Below the pieces are notes generated by a model, which made no database searches, was not told the DNA's origin, and was given only the letters and a program-made list of their open reading frames with translations. Both the position numbers and the translations under genes were made by a program. A stretch of DNA of 6,145 bases from Butyrivibrio sp. (GTDB lineage: Bacteria; Bacillota_A; Clostridia; Lachnospirales; Lachnospiraceae): the NCBI GenBank assembly GCA_017996845.1, contig JAGOGF010000145.1, positions 1 to 6,145 of the forward strand, given 5' to 3'. Shown here piece by piece: positions 1-6,145 of this stretch (position 1 is its first letter; every line of letters starts with the position of its first letter).

Positions 1-91
1 ATAATATCGGTAAAGCAATCCTCCCGTAAATATACGAACCTGCAAAATAAATTCCCTAAGCCTGTTCAAATAAAGAAATAGACCCTTATAC

Positions 92-120
92 TTGATTGTA
101 TTTTCTTCTCATCATAAAAT
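92..120 (+). promoter_or_regulatory. Probable sigma-A promoter of the AraC-family gene
   Basis: A -35 box TTGATT (92-97) and a -10 box TAAAAT (115-120) are separated by exactly 17 bp. They match 4/6 and 5/6 of the vegetative consensus. Transcription would start near 127, leaving a leader of about 30 nt that contains the ribosome binding site AAGAGG (146-151), 6 nt before the ATG at 158. The spacing on both counts is ideal. The call is from sequence pattern only. Confidence 0.6.
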
Positions 121-157
121 AGAATATAGAAACAATTGACCCAAAAAGAGGTTCATT

Positions 158-1102
158 ATGGAAAAAGCATATAAACTGGAGTTTGCAGAAGAAGAATCCG
201 GCAGTCTTTATGTGACCTGCTGTGGTCTTTCCCAGACACTCCCCCATCATTCATTTGGTCCTGCCATCAAACCACACTACATGATCCATTTCATCATCAG
301 CGGAAAAGGTCAATTCTCTATTGGCGGCAAAAAATATCCTCTTGAATCCGGCTATGGCTTTTTGATTACGCCTGAGGAACTTGCCTACTATGAAGCTGAC
401 GCTGAAGATCCCTGGACTTATGTATGGGTGGGATTTGGCGGAAATCTTGCATCACAGACCATCGCACTGCTTGGTCTTTCTTTACAGCAGCCTGTATTTC
501 GCTGTGATGATTCTGATCGGATCTATGAAATCGTCCACAACATGATGGACCATAATACCTTCAGTATCGCAGATGTACTCGAGCGCAATGGTCAGCTATC
601 GCTTTTCCTGTCTGTCATTGCCAGCAGCTCCATTCCGGAAAAAAATGATTCTGCAAGTGCCAATAATTATGTGCAAAAAGCCGTATCTTTTATCCGGGCC
701 AATTACTATAATCCTATCAAAATTACCGATGTTGCCGCCTATGTATGTATTAATCGCAGCTACCTGTATACACTTTTTCAAAAAGCGACCGAAATGTCTC
801 CTCAACAATATCTTACTTCTTTTCGCATCGCCAAAGCGGTCGAGCTTCTGCAGCTGACAGAACTGCCCATTGAGAGCATCGCAATTTCCTGTGGATATTC
901 AGATCCCATGGTTTTTTCCAAAGCTTTTCGACTGGAAAAGCACTTATCTCCTTCTGCCTATCGAAAAGAAATTCAAAAAGGAGAAACACGCCGCAATATA
1001 GAACATCTCAAGCAGGTAGAGGAATTTATTGAGGAAAAAAGGACCGCCTCCCCTGTAAAGAATTACTATCGCCCTATTTCAGATCTTCAGAATCCAAAAT
1101 AA
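158..1102 (+). CDS. AraC-family transcriptional regulator with N-terminal cupin sensor domain
   Basis: This is a 314-residue one-component cytoplasmic regulator. Residues about 25-110 resemble the AraC-type sugar-binding cupin: an [10 protein letters not shown] strand, a glycine turn, [10 protein letters not shown], and then YYEAD...[11 protein letters not shown], a signature common in Firmicute carbohydrate regulators. Residues about 170-270 form the AraC DNA-binding domain with two helix-turn-helices. The first is around [17 protein letters not shown] (188-204). The second is around [19 protein letters not shown] (239-257), followed by the conserved LSPSAYR. A charged tail of about 45 residues follows, longer than usual. 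The start at 158 is supported by AAGAGG 6 nt upstream. The last 29 bp overlap the 3' end of convergent dtd. The ligand and target genes cannot be read from the sequence; no sugar-use gene adjoins it within the window. The family call is firm and the inducer is unknown. Confidence 0.93.
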   Translation: MEKAYKLEFAEEESGSLYVTCCGLSQTLPHHSFGPAIKPHYMIHFIISGKGQFSIGGKKYPLESGYGFLITPEELAYYEADAEDPWTYVWVGFGGNLASQTIALLGLSLQQPVFRCDDSDRIYEIVHNMMDHNTFSIADVLERNGQLSLFLSVIASSSIPEKNDSASANNYVQKAVSFIRANYYNPIKITDVAAYVCINRSYLYTLFQKATEMSPQQYLTSFRIAKAVELLQLTELPIESIAISCGYSDPMVFSKAFRLEKHLSPSAYRKEIQKGETRRNIEHLKQVEEFIEEKRTASPVKNYYRPISDLQNPK

Positions 1103-1523
1103 TCGTAAAGGGACCATCATTGGTAAGTGTCACTTTCATATCTGCTCCAAAAACGCCCTTTTCTACAACCGCCACCTGTTTCCTGCATGCAGACAAAATG
1201 TACTCATACAGTTCATTTGCAGGTTCTGGTGCCCCGGCATCTGTAAATCCCGGTCGATTTCCATGCCTGCAATCTGCATACAACGTGAATTGTGAGATCA
1301 AAAGCAGCTCTCCCGAAACATCTGCCAACGATAGATTGGTCTTCCCCTTCTCATCCGCAAAGATTCTCATGCCAAGCAGCTTTTTGATCATTTTATCTGC
1401 TATTTTCACATTATCATCTCGTCCTATTCCGATTAATACCAATAATCCTTTTCCAATCTCACCCTTCACCTGACTTTCCACCGTCACCTGTGCCTGTGTG
1501 ACCACCTGTATCACAAACCGCAT
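1074..1523 (-). CDS. dtd: D-aminoacyl-tRNA deacylase (D-Tyr-tRNA deacylase, DTD)
   Basis: DTD is a small homodimeric cytoplasmic enzyme that hydrolyses D-aminoacyl-tRNAs (and Gly-tRNA-Ala), keeping D-amino acids out of protein. The 149-residue length matches the family (about 145-150). Both active-site signatures are visible: SQFTLYA at residues 77-83 and the Gly-cisPro segment NDGPFT at 135-140. [14 protein letters not shown] (53-66) and FGADMKVTL (125-133) are also typical. Two departures are seen. The usual Gln-Arg-Val near the N-terminus reads Gln-Val-Val (residue 7), and the usual Arg-Pro-Ser-Phe reads Arg-Pro-Gly-Phe (90-93). The frame stays open to 1640, but the start is set at 1523 by GGGAGG (1530-1535) 6 nt upstream and by alignment with family N-termini. 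The gene is divergent from pncB and convergent with the AraC gene, overlapping the latter by 29 bp. Confidence 0.95.
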   Translation of the reverse strand: MRFVIQVVTQAQVTVESQVKGEIGKGLLVLIGIGRDDNVKIADKMIKKLLGMRIFADEKGKTNLSLADVSGELLLISQFTLYADCRHGNRPGFTDAGAPEPANELYEYILSACRKQVAVVEKGVFGADMKVTLTNDGPFTIILDSEDLK

Positions 1524-1529
1524 GATATG

Positions 1530-1535
1530 CCTCCC
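1530..1535 (-). promoter_or_regulatory. Ribosome binding site fixing the dtd start
   Basis: GGGAGG on the minus strand lies 6 nt before the ATG at 1521-1523. It selects the 149-residue product over the longer open frame that begins at 1640, whose extra 39 residues do not resemble DTD and would overlap the start of pncB. Confidence 0.85.
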
Positions 1536-1548
1536 TGTATTAAGGTCC

Positions 1549-1579
1549 ATTATAGCTTTTTTCACAAAAAAGTTGTAGA
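1549..1579 (-). promoter_or_regulatory. Probable dtd promoter
   Basis: A perfect TATAAT -10 box lies at 1549-1554 on the minus strand. The best -35 candidate is TCTACA (1574-1579), a 4/6 match at a long 19-bp spacing. Transcription would start near 1542, giving a leader of about 20 nt before the ATG. A 7-bp inverted repeat, CTTTTTT-CAC-AAAAAAG read on the plus strand (1556-1572), falls inside the spacer. It is low complexity and may be only A/T tracts. The -10 box is convincing; the -35 box is weak. Confidence 0.5.
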
Positions 1580-1624
1580 ATATTGGCATTATTATTTCAA
1601 ATATATTGCGAAATATGCAGAAAT

Positions 1625-1629
1625 GAGGG
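1625..1629 (+). promoter_or_regulatory. Ribosome binding site fixing the pncB start
   Basis: GAGGG lies 4 nt before the ATG at 1634, a slightly short but workable spacing. It supports this ATG over an in-frame TTG at 1583, because the 17 extra residues from the TTG precede the conserved N-terminus of the family. I could not find a convincing -35/-10 pair for pncB in 1524-1624. TATATT (1602-1607) is the best -10 candidate but has no matching -35. Confidence 0.6.
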
Positions 1630-1633
1630 TGCA

Positions 1634-3112
1634 ATGTCAAAACAGAACCTTACACTGCTGACTGATCTGTATGAGCTGACCATGATGCAGGGCTACTTCG
1701 AAAATAAGAATCAAAACGAGACCGTTATTTTTGATGCTTTTTATCGCGTTAATCCTTTTGGCGGTGGTTATTCTATAATGGCCGGTCTGGAACAGGTTAT
1801 TGATTATGTCAGAGAACTTTGTTTCACAGAAGAAGACATTGATTACCTGCGTTCCATTGGAATTTTTAATGAGCCTTTTCTTGAATATCTTCGGGATTTT
1901 CATTTTACGGGAGATATTTATGCAATTCCGGAGGGAACAATTATCTTTCCGCGAGAGCCTCTTGTTAAGGTCGTTGCACCTATTATGCAGGCTCAGCTGA
2001 TGGAAACGGCTATTTTGAATATCATAAATCATCAATCGCTGATTGCATCAAAGGCTGCGCGAATCTGTTATGCCGCTCGCGGTGACGGAATCATGGAGTT
2101 CGGTCTTCGCCGTGCGCAGGGTCCCGATGCCGGAACCTATGGTGCAAGAGCCGCTGTAATTGGGGGATGCACCGGTACCTCTAACGTTTTATGTGGACAG
2201 CTTTTTGATATCCCGGTTAAAGGCACACATGCTCACAGTTGGATTATGAGTTTTCCCGATGAATACAGTGCTTTCAAATCCTATGCAAAATTATATCCTT
2301 CTGCCTGTATATTACTGGTAGACACTTATGACACCTTAAAATCCGGTGTACCGAATGCAATCCGGGTTTTCCGTGAAATGCGTGAAGAAAATATTCCGCT
2401 TTCTTTTTACGGGATTCGTCTCGACAGCGGTGATCTTGCCTATCTTTCCAAGGAAGCCAGGAAAATGCTGGATGATGCCGGGTTCCCGGATGCCATCATT
2501 TCGGCTTCCAATGATCTGGATGAATATCTGATCGATTCATTAAAAACGCAGGGCGCTGCGATTACTTCCTGGGGAGTTGGTACCAATCTGATTACTGCAA
2601 AAGATAATCCATCCTTTGGCGGTGTTTACAAACTTGCTGCTATTATGAATCCCGACGGAACCTTTCAGCCTAAGATCAAACTGTCAGAAAACACAGAAAA
2701 AATAACGAATCCGGGCAACAAAAAAATATATCGTATCTATGAAAAGACTTCCGGAAAAATTAAGGCTGATCTGATCTGTATGGATAATGAAAAATTTACA
2801 GAAGATAAACCGCTCTTACTTTTTGATCCGCTTGAGCCGTGGAAAAAGACGATGTTAAAACCTGGATCTTTCATTCTGCGCGAACTGATGAAACCGGTAT
2901 TTCAAAACGGTCAGTGCTGTTACAATTCTCCCAAGGTCATGGATATCCGTACTTACTGTCAGCAGGAGCAAGCTACCTTGTGGGATGAAACAAGGCGTCT
3001 GGTTAATCCGCATCAGGTATATGTTGATCTGTCACAGAAATTATATGATACAAAAATCTCTTTGCTGCAGCAAATGAGCCATATTGATTCAGCCGATAAC
3101 ATTGAAAAATAG
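1634..3112 (+). CDS. pncB: Nicotinate phosphoribosyltransferase
   Basis: This cytoplasmic enzyme of the Preiss-Handler NAD salvage route makes nicotinate mononucleotide from nicotinate and PRPP, with ATP hydrolysis through a phosphohistidine. The 492 residues fit the long Firmicute form (about 490). The N-terminal signature [15 protein letters not shown] is at residues 8-22 and [12 protein letters not shown] at 156-167. The phosphohistidine region GTHAHSW is at 197-203, with His201 the likely phosphorylated residue. RLDSGDL (262-268) and GVGTNL (314-319) are in the phosphoribosyl and product-binding barrel. A C-terminal domain of about 130 residues follows. The start at 1634 is chosen over the TTG at 1583 because homologous N-termini begin at this [11 protein letters not shown] stretch and GAGGG precedes it. 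The gene stands alone, divergent from dtd and closed by a hairpin. There is no sign of damage. Confidence 0.96.
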   Translation: MSKQNLTLLTDLYELTMMQGYFENKNQNETVIFDAFYRVNPFGGGYSIMAGLEQVIDYVRELCFTEEDIDYLRSIGIFNEPFLEYLRDFHFTGDIYAIPEGTIIFPREPLVKVVAPIMQAQLMETAILNIINHQSLIASKAARICYAARGDGIMEFGLRRAQGPDAGTYGARAAVIGGCTGTSNVLCGQLFDIPVKGTHAHSWIMSFPDEYSAFKSYAKLYPSACILLVDTYDTLKSGVPNAIRVFREMREENIPLSFYGIRLDSGDLAYLSKEARKMLDDAGFPDAIISASNDLDEYLIDSLKTQGAAITSWGVGTNLITAKDNPSFGGVYKLAAIMNPDGTFQPKIKLSENTEKITNPGNKKIYRIYEKTSGKIKADLICMDNEKFTEDKPLLLFDPLEPWKKTMLKPGSFILRELMKPVFQNGQCCYNSPKVMDIRTYCQQEQATLWDETRRLVNPHQVYVDLSQKLYDTKISLLQQMSHIDSADNIEK

Positions 3113-3123
3113 AAATCACATAT

Positions 3124-3173
3124 TTTTAAAAAAATCAGCCCCCTGCCGGTTTGACATGGAGCTGATTTTCTTT
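3124..3173. terminator. Bidirectional intrinsic terminator between pncB and the binding-protein gene
   Basis: The arms AAAATCAGC (3131-3139) and GCTGATTTT (3161-3169) form a perfect 9-bp stem around a 21-nt loop. Read on the minus strand, the stem runs into seven T residues (complement of 3128-3134), a good terminator for the chemosensory cluster. Read on the plus strand it is followed by TTTTCTTT, adequate for pncB. Its place between two convergent genes fits a shared terminator. Confidence 0.8.
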
Positions 3174-3178
3174 ACTTC

Positions 3179-4177
3179 TTATTTTTGTTGATACTGGGAA
3201 ACATTTGAAACATCAACCGGTACGAATGGTACCCACACAAACATTCCATCTTCTGTTGCACCTTTTACAGAAGAAATGGTTTTGCCTTTTGCAAGTGCAG
3301 CCGCTGCTGCCACTCCTGCTTTTCCCTGTCCTTCCGCATCCTGAAAAACGGTAAAGGCCATTTCTCCTGCGGCAATAGATGCACATCCATCGGCAGTTGC
3401 ATCTACCCCCGTAACCGGAATGGATGCAGGATCACTTCCCTGATCCTTCAGTGCTTTGCATGCACCAAGTGCCATGGTATCATTATTTGAGAAAATCGCA
3501 TCACAGGATTGTCCTGTTTTAAAAAACAGGTTCATCTTGGTTTCTGCTTCCGTATCAGACCAGTTTGCATAATCAACAAATACATAATTAGCCTTTACTC
3601 CTGCATCTTTCAGTGTGTTTTTTACAGCAGAAGTCCTTCCGATCGTACCGGAATGTCCTTTCTCTCCTTCCAGAATAACTACATTCATCGTAGAAGGATT
3701 CCCTAATTTTTTCAAAACATATTCGACCTTACACTTTCCTGCCTGTTCTTCATTTGAACCTACGTAAATATATTTATTTGCCACCAGCCTGCTCTTGTCC
3801 GGCATGTTATTCAAAAAAATAATTGGGAGACCATCTGCAGCAACTTCCAGCTGAAGTGCCGTCGTAGGATCAACAGGTCGAATGATGATTGCACTGTAAC
3901 CATCTGCTTTTGCCTGTTTTACATCTTCAACCTGTTTCTGCAGTTTATTGTCGCAAAGTTTTGTTTCAATTGTTACACCATTCTCCTGCGCCGCTGCACT
4001 GATTGCATTACTCAGACTTGTCCGAAACGGATCATCATTTGCACCCGCTGTATATAAAATCTTAATTCCGCCGGCACTTCCTGCTGTCGTTGCTTTTCCG
4101 CATCCGGCCAGCATCCCTGCTGTGATCATTCCCGCAAGCACAACTGCTGCTGCTTTTTTCAACTTCTGTTTATCCAT
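3179..4177 (-). CDS. Sugar-type ABC transporter substrate-binding lipoprotein
   Basis: This is a 332-residue extracytoplasmic binding protein of the ribose/galactose type (Peripla_BP_4 fold). The signal peptide has a lysine-rich start, a hydrophobic core and a lipobox LAGC (residues 23-26). Cys26 would be lipidated and anchored to the outer face of the membrane. Family landmarks follow in order: ILYTAGANDDPF (40-51), GYSAIIIRPVDP (93-104), PIIFLNN (118-124), ILEGEKGHSGTIGRTSAV (168-185), NNDTMALGACKAL (231-243), VTGVDAT (255-261) and FTVFQD (275-280). Candidate ligand contacts by family analogy are Asn123, Arg181, Asp233, Asp259 and Gln279. The start follows GGGAGG at a 9-nt spacing. The gene lies 15 bp after the chemoreceptor stop, and no ATPase or permease gene follows before the terminator. 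It is therefore either an orphan subunit serving a transporter elsewhere or a sensing partner of the receptor. The exact ligand is not readable. Confidence 0.92.
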   Translation of the reverse strand: MDKQKLKKAAAVVLAGMITAGMLAGCGKATTAGSAGGIKILYTAGANDDPFRTSLSNAISAAAQENGVTIETKLCDNKLQKQVEDVKQAKADGYSAIIIRPVDPTTALQLEVAADGLPIIFLNNMPDKSRLVANKYIYVGSNEEQAGKCKVEYVLKKLGNPSTMNVVILEGEKGHSGTIGRTSAVKNTLKDAGVKANYVFVDYANWSDTEAETKMNLFFKTGQSCDAIFSNNDTMALGACKALKDQGSDPASIPVTGVDATADGCASIAAGEMAFTVFQDAEGQGKAGVAAAAALAKGKTISSVKGATEDGMFVWVPFVPVDVSNVSQYQQK

Positions 4178-4186
4178 ATGCTGCCA

Positions 4187-4192
4187 CCTCCC
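4187..4192 (-). promoter_or_regulatory. Ribosome binding site of the binding-protein gene, abutting the receptor stop codon
   Basis: On the minus strand the receptor ends in TGA (4193-4195) and GGGAGG follows immediately (complement of 4187-4192), 9 nt before the ATG at 4177. The two genes are so tight that they almost certainly share a transcript, and ribosomes finishing the receptor would sit on this site. Confidence 0.8.
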
Positions 4193-5287
4193 TCATATTT
4201 TGAACTTCTGCACATACGTTGTAAGTGTTTCTGAAGTACTGGCAAGTTCATGAGAATTTGTTGCTACATCCTGGCTGCTTCTGGTAATACTGTTTGCCTG
4301 TTCTACCATATTCTGAGAGGTTGCCAGAATTTCATCCGCACTTGCTGCCTGTTCTTCGGAAATTGCCGCAACATTTGTGGCAACATCATCAACTTTTTCA
4401 ACATCACTGATCATCTTCTCAATTAATTCATTTGATTCCTGAATATTATTAAAGATCCTGTCAAAAGTCCTGACTGCAGTTTCAATCAACTCTGAATTAT
4501 GCTGTATACTATCTGCACTGGTATTGGCCTGCCCGACGACATCTGCAATCAGCTTATGCACTTCACTGATCAGACTCCCGATATTGCTGACACTGTCAGC
4601 ACTTGTCTGTGCAAGCTTTCCTATTTCCGTCGCAACAACCGCAAAACCTTTTCCGGCCTCCCCTGCTCTTGCCGCTTCAATGGAAGCATTTAAGGACAAA
4701 AGATTAGTTTCTTCAGCAATATTTGCTATGAGGCTAACAATATTGGTTATTTCTTCAGATGCAAAGCCAACTTTGTTAACCGAATCTACCAAACGACTGT
4801 TTGCCATCTGAATCTCTTTCATTGCTTCACTGAGCTGTTCCATATCTGCACGCCCTTGTTGTGAGATTTGGACAGTTTCTTTCATACTGCTATCCGCTTT
4901 TTCACTGTTTTCTCTTGTATCAGAAACCACTGCTGCGAGTGTCGTCGCATTCTGCGCAATATCATTAACTGCAGATGCAAGCTGATCAACTGTCTGATTC
5001 AGTTCTTTCATTGCTTCTGCCTGTGATTGTGATGCACCATACATTTCTTTGGATACCAGATCACTATTATCCGACTGCGCTTTCAGTCTTTCAGATTCCG
5101 AATGAATACTGGAAATCATGTTGCGCATATTGACAACAAACTCCCCTACTTTATTTCCCATAATTCCAATTTCATCATCACTCTTTGCCTTTACCGCAAT
5201 TGTAAAATCACCGGAAGACATATCTGAAATATTCCTTGTAATAGAAGAAATTGGAGATATTACTTTGCTGACAATGATTGCAATCAT
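4193..5287 (-). CDS. Chemoreceptor C-terminal half: HAMP and MCP signalling domain
   Basis: The frame encodes 364 residues. Residues 1-9 are a hydrophobic remnant of TM2. Residues about 7-55 are the HAMP domain, with the conserved proline at 12 and DEIG at 38-41. A long coiled-coil hairpin follows. The highly conserved tip that binds CheA and CheW is at about 187-222 ([19 protein letters not shown], then [10 protein letters not shown]). [10 protein letters not shown] (307-316) fits the methylation-site consensus. The C-terminus ends in YVQKFKI, as is usual, without a CheR-tethering pentapeptide. The domain is intact and could form a soluble signalling array component. Its ATG (5285-5287) overlaps the TGA of the sensor half as ATGA, so expression would rely on translational coupling; no separate strong ribosome binding site is visible upstream. 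Without TM2 it cannot receive an outside signal in the normal way. Confidence 0.85.
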   Translation of the reverse strand: MIAIIVSKVISPISSITRNISDMSSGDFTIAVKAKSDDEIGIMGNKVGEFVVNMRNMISSIHSESERLKAQSDNSDLVSKEMYGASQSQAEAMKELNQTVDQLASAVNDIAQNATTLAAVVSDTRENSEKADSSMKETVQISQQGRADMEQLSEAMKEIQMANSRLVDSVNKVGFASEEITNIVSLIANIAEETNLLSLNASIEAARAGEAGKGFAVVATEIGKLAQTSADSVSNIGSLISEVHKLIADVVGQANTSADSIQHNSELIETAVRTFDRIFNNIQESNELIEKMISDVEKVDDVATNVAAISEEQAASADEILATSQNMVEQANSITRSSQDVATNSHELASTSETLTTYVQKFKI

Positions 5288-5305
5288 CGCACTGATATCT
5301 GCTTA
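5284..5305 (-). other. Junction of the split receptor: ATGA stop/start overlap and deletion point
   Basis: On the minus strand the sensor frame reads ...ATA TCA GTG CGA TGA, and the signalling frame opens at the ATG inside CGATGA. The signalling frame is closed upstream by TAA at 5303-5305. Any fusion by frameshifting must therefore occur within these 22 bases. No slippery heptamer (X XXY YYZ) is seen here, which argues against programmed frameshifting and leaves stop-restart coupling as the only obvious way to make the second half. Confidence 0.7.
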
Positions 5306-6042
5306 TATGCCACCATATAATTTGCAATGGTCGCATCTGCGTAATTACTTCCTGTAAGAGCCTTTGCAACGCCGCTCATCAGAGGATCTTTATCATTTTC
5401 CACTAAAGTTGTAGACGCAAGCGCACTATCTCTATGTGCCAGAATGGTATTATCCGATGTATCCACAAGAAAGGAACTTGCATCCTGCATCTTTACCCCG
5501 GAATTAACAATAATACTGATTTGATCGAGCGTAACATCTGCCGCAATCACTTTGATTTCATCCGTTCCGTCATTTAAAATTCCGGTTGCACTGATTACAT
5601 TATTGCCGCTTGCATCTTTATAGGCCGCTCCATATGCCATCCCGACTCTGGTAAGCCCCTGTTTGTACCAGGCAGTCGATGTCGGGTCGTTAGTATCTTT
5701 TTTGGATTCTGTTGCCTTAAACATTTTCCCGCCTGCTGTTCCAATATACAGCCCGTCGGGCGAATTCTTATCAAACCCGTAGTACGAATCCAGCATTGTC
5801 TGTAACTGTATCGCATCCGGATGCGTGCTTTCTATTGTCTGCTTGGCTGTTGCAAAAAATTCCAGATTTTCATCCAACCATGATTCAATATTGTCTGCCT
5901 GGTTTGCAATAGATGAATCCAGTTCATTTCCGGCCATTACCGTCATGCTTTTCCTGGATAAGGTAGCCGTCAGAAATACCAGAAGCACAATTGTTGCAAT
6001 TACTACAGGCATAATGTAAATTGAGGAAATTTCATAATTCAT
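5284..6042 (-). CDS. Chemoreceptor N-terminal half: TM1 and dCache extracellular sensor domain, truncated
   Basis: The frame encodes 252 residues. TM1 spans about residues 10-28 ([18 protein letters not shown]). A long helix (about 32-72) and a double-Cache domain follow. The distal lobe carries [15 protein letters not shown] (96-110), [11 protein letters not shown] (119-129), [15 protein letters not shown] (140-154) and [13 protein letters not shown] (163-175). The proximal lobe shows [15 protein letters not shown] (191-205). Trp125-Tyr126 and the Tyr/Asp pair (141, 143) match dCache ligand pockets. The arginine two residues before the Trp-Tyr in amino-acid-binding members is Thr123 here, so that ligand class is not supported. 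The frame ends at YKQISVR before TM2. The ATG at 6042 has only a weak upstream GGA. The frame stays open to the window edge without another ATG, so the true start may lie further upstream. Confidence 0.75.
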   Translation of the reverse strand: MNYEISSIYIMPVVIATIVLLVFLTATLSRKSMTVMAGNELDSSIANQADNIESWLDENLEFFATAKQTIESTHPDAIQLQTMLDSYYGFDKNSPDGLYIGTAGGKMFKATESKKDTNDPTSTAWYKQGLTRVGMAYGAAYKDASGNNVISATGILNDGTDEIKVIAADVTLDQISIIVNSGVKMQDASSFLVDTSDNTILAHRDSALASTTLVENDKDPLMSGVAKALTGSNYADATIANYMVAYKQISVR

Positions 6043-6145
6043 TTTTAATCCATGTGGATATCTTTGGAGAAAAAAGAGCGCACTAAACCAATTCCTTCTC
6101 TGACCGCTATCAATTGTGGATAACTGAATTATGACACCTCCATTT
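6043..6145 (-). promoter_or_regulatory. Upstream region of the chemoreceptor gene, function unclear
   Basis: This region holds three readable items on the minus strand. A strong ribosome binding site GGAGG (complement of 6137-6141) has no ATG at the right distance. A -10-like CATAAT (complement of 6128-6133) overlaps that spacing; any -35 partner would lie outside the window. Two DnaA-box-like 9-mers are present: a perfect TTATCCACA (6115-6123) and ATATCCACA (6053-6061). I found no sigma-28 flagellar promoter (TAAA, about 15 nt, CCGATAT), which might have been expected for a chemotaxis gene. Confidence 0.3.

Larger units (their letters stand above)
4193..6042 (-). pseudogene. Split methyl-accepting chemotaxis receptor gene (dCache-HAMP-MCP) with internal deletion
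   Basis: The two reading frames at 5284-6042 and 4193-5287 carry, in the right order, the N- and C-terminal halves of one chemoreceptor. The sensor frame stops right after YMVAYKQIS, where family members run on with the last strands of the membrane-proximal Cache lobe, a linker and TM2. The signalling frame resumes with only ISAMIAIIV of a hydrophobic segment before the HAMP proline. About 30-45 residues therefore appear to be missing, and the frame shifts by one base. A frameshift alone would not restore TM2, so this is more than a single-base error. The two parts are annotated separately because each may still be translated. Confidence 0.7.

Noticed and set aside
1..36. Start of a leftward gene or a sigma-28 promoter on the minus strand (GGGAGG at 20-25, CCGATAT at 4-10)
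   Set aside because: GGGAGG has no ATG at a workable distance inside the window, and CCGATAT lacks a TAAA element at the required spacing. The short palindrome CGTA-AATA-TACG (25-36) is too small to call.
1524..1640. Longer dtd product starting at 1640
   Set aside because: The 39 extra residues are unlike DTD and cross the start of pncB. A textbook GGGAGG sits 6 nt before the ATG at 1523.
1637..2035. 132-codon open frame on the minus strand
   Set aside because: It is fully antisense to the conserved N-terminal part of pncB, shows no recognisable protein motif, and is a shadow frame.
3948..4253. 101-codon plus-strand open frame
   Set aside because: It is antisense to the signal peptide and first domain of the binding protein. 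Its alanine/proline-rich product is what the complement of such a sequence gives.
4524..4811. 95-codon plus-strand open frame
   Set aside because: It is antisense to the conserved MCP hairpin tip. The constraint on the MCP strand explains the absence of stops.
5284..5305. Programmed ribosomal frameshift joining the two receptor halves
   Set aside because: No slippery heptamer or clear downstream structure is visible in the only allowed interval. The fused product would still lack most of TM2 and the end of the Cache domain.

Overview
The window looks like ordinary chromosome from a low-GC Firmicute, most likely a motile member of the Lachnospiraceae (Roseburia/Agathobacter-like). This is inferred from the strong GGGAGG-type ribosome binding sites, AT-leaning codon use, the clostridial style of the Dtd and nicotinate phosphoribosyltransferase proteins, and a chemotaxis receptor gene. 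I see no rRNA, tRNA, CRISPR array, insertion sequence or phage gene.

Layout from left to right. Positions 1-157 are an upstream region with a good sigma-A type promoter. It drives an AraC-family regulator (158-1102, +). Convergent with it, and overlapping its 3' end by 29 bp, is dtd, the D-aminoacyl-tRNA deacylase (1074-1523, -). A 110-bp divergent region separates dtd from pncB, nicotinate phosphoribosyltransferase (1634-3112, +). A hairpin at about 3131-3169 can terminate transcription from both sides.

The right half (3179-6042, all -) is a chemosensory cluster read right to left. A methyl-accepting chemotaxis receptor comes first, followed after 15 bp by a sugar-type ABC substrate-binding lipoprotein. 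No ABC ATPase or permease follows, because the cluster ends at the hairpin. The pairing suggests that the binding protein and the receptor act in one sensing task, though this is not proven.

The most notable point is that the receptor is not one intact gene. Its membrane-anchored dCache sensor half (5284-6042) and its HAMP plus signalling half (4193-5287) lie in different reading frames. They meet at an ATGA stop/start overlap, and the end of the sensor domain and most of the second transmembrane helix are missing. This is best read as an internal out-of-frame deletion (a broken receptor) whose two halves might still be made by translational coupling. An assembly error cannot be excluded. The 5' end of the sensor half is also uncertain: its frame stays open to the window edge without an ATG.

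The other genes are housekeeping (dtd, pncB) or a common regulator type and look intact. I found no convincing new multi-gene system.
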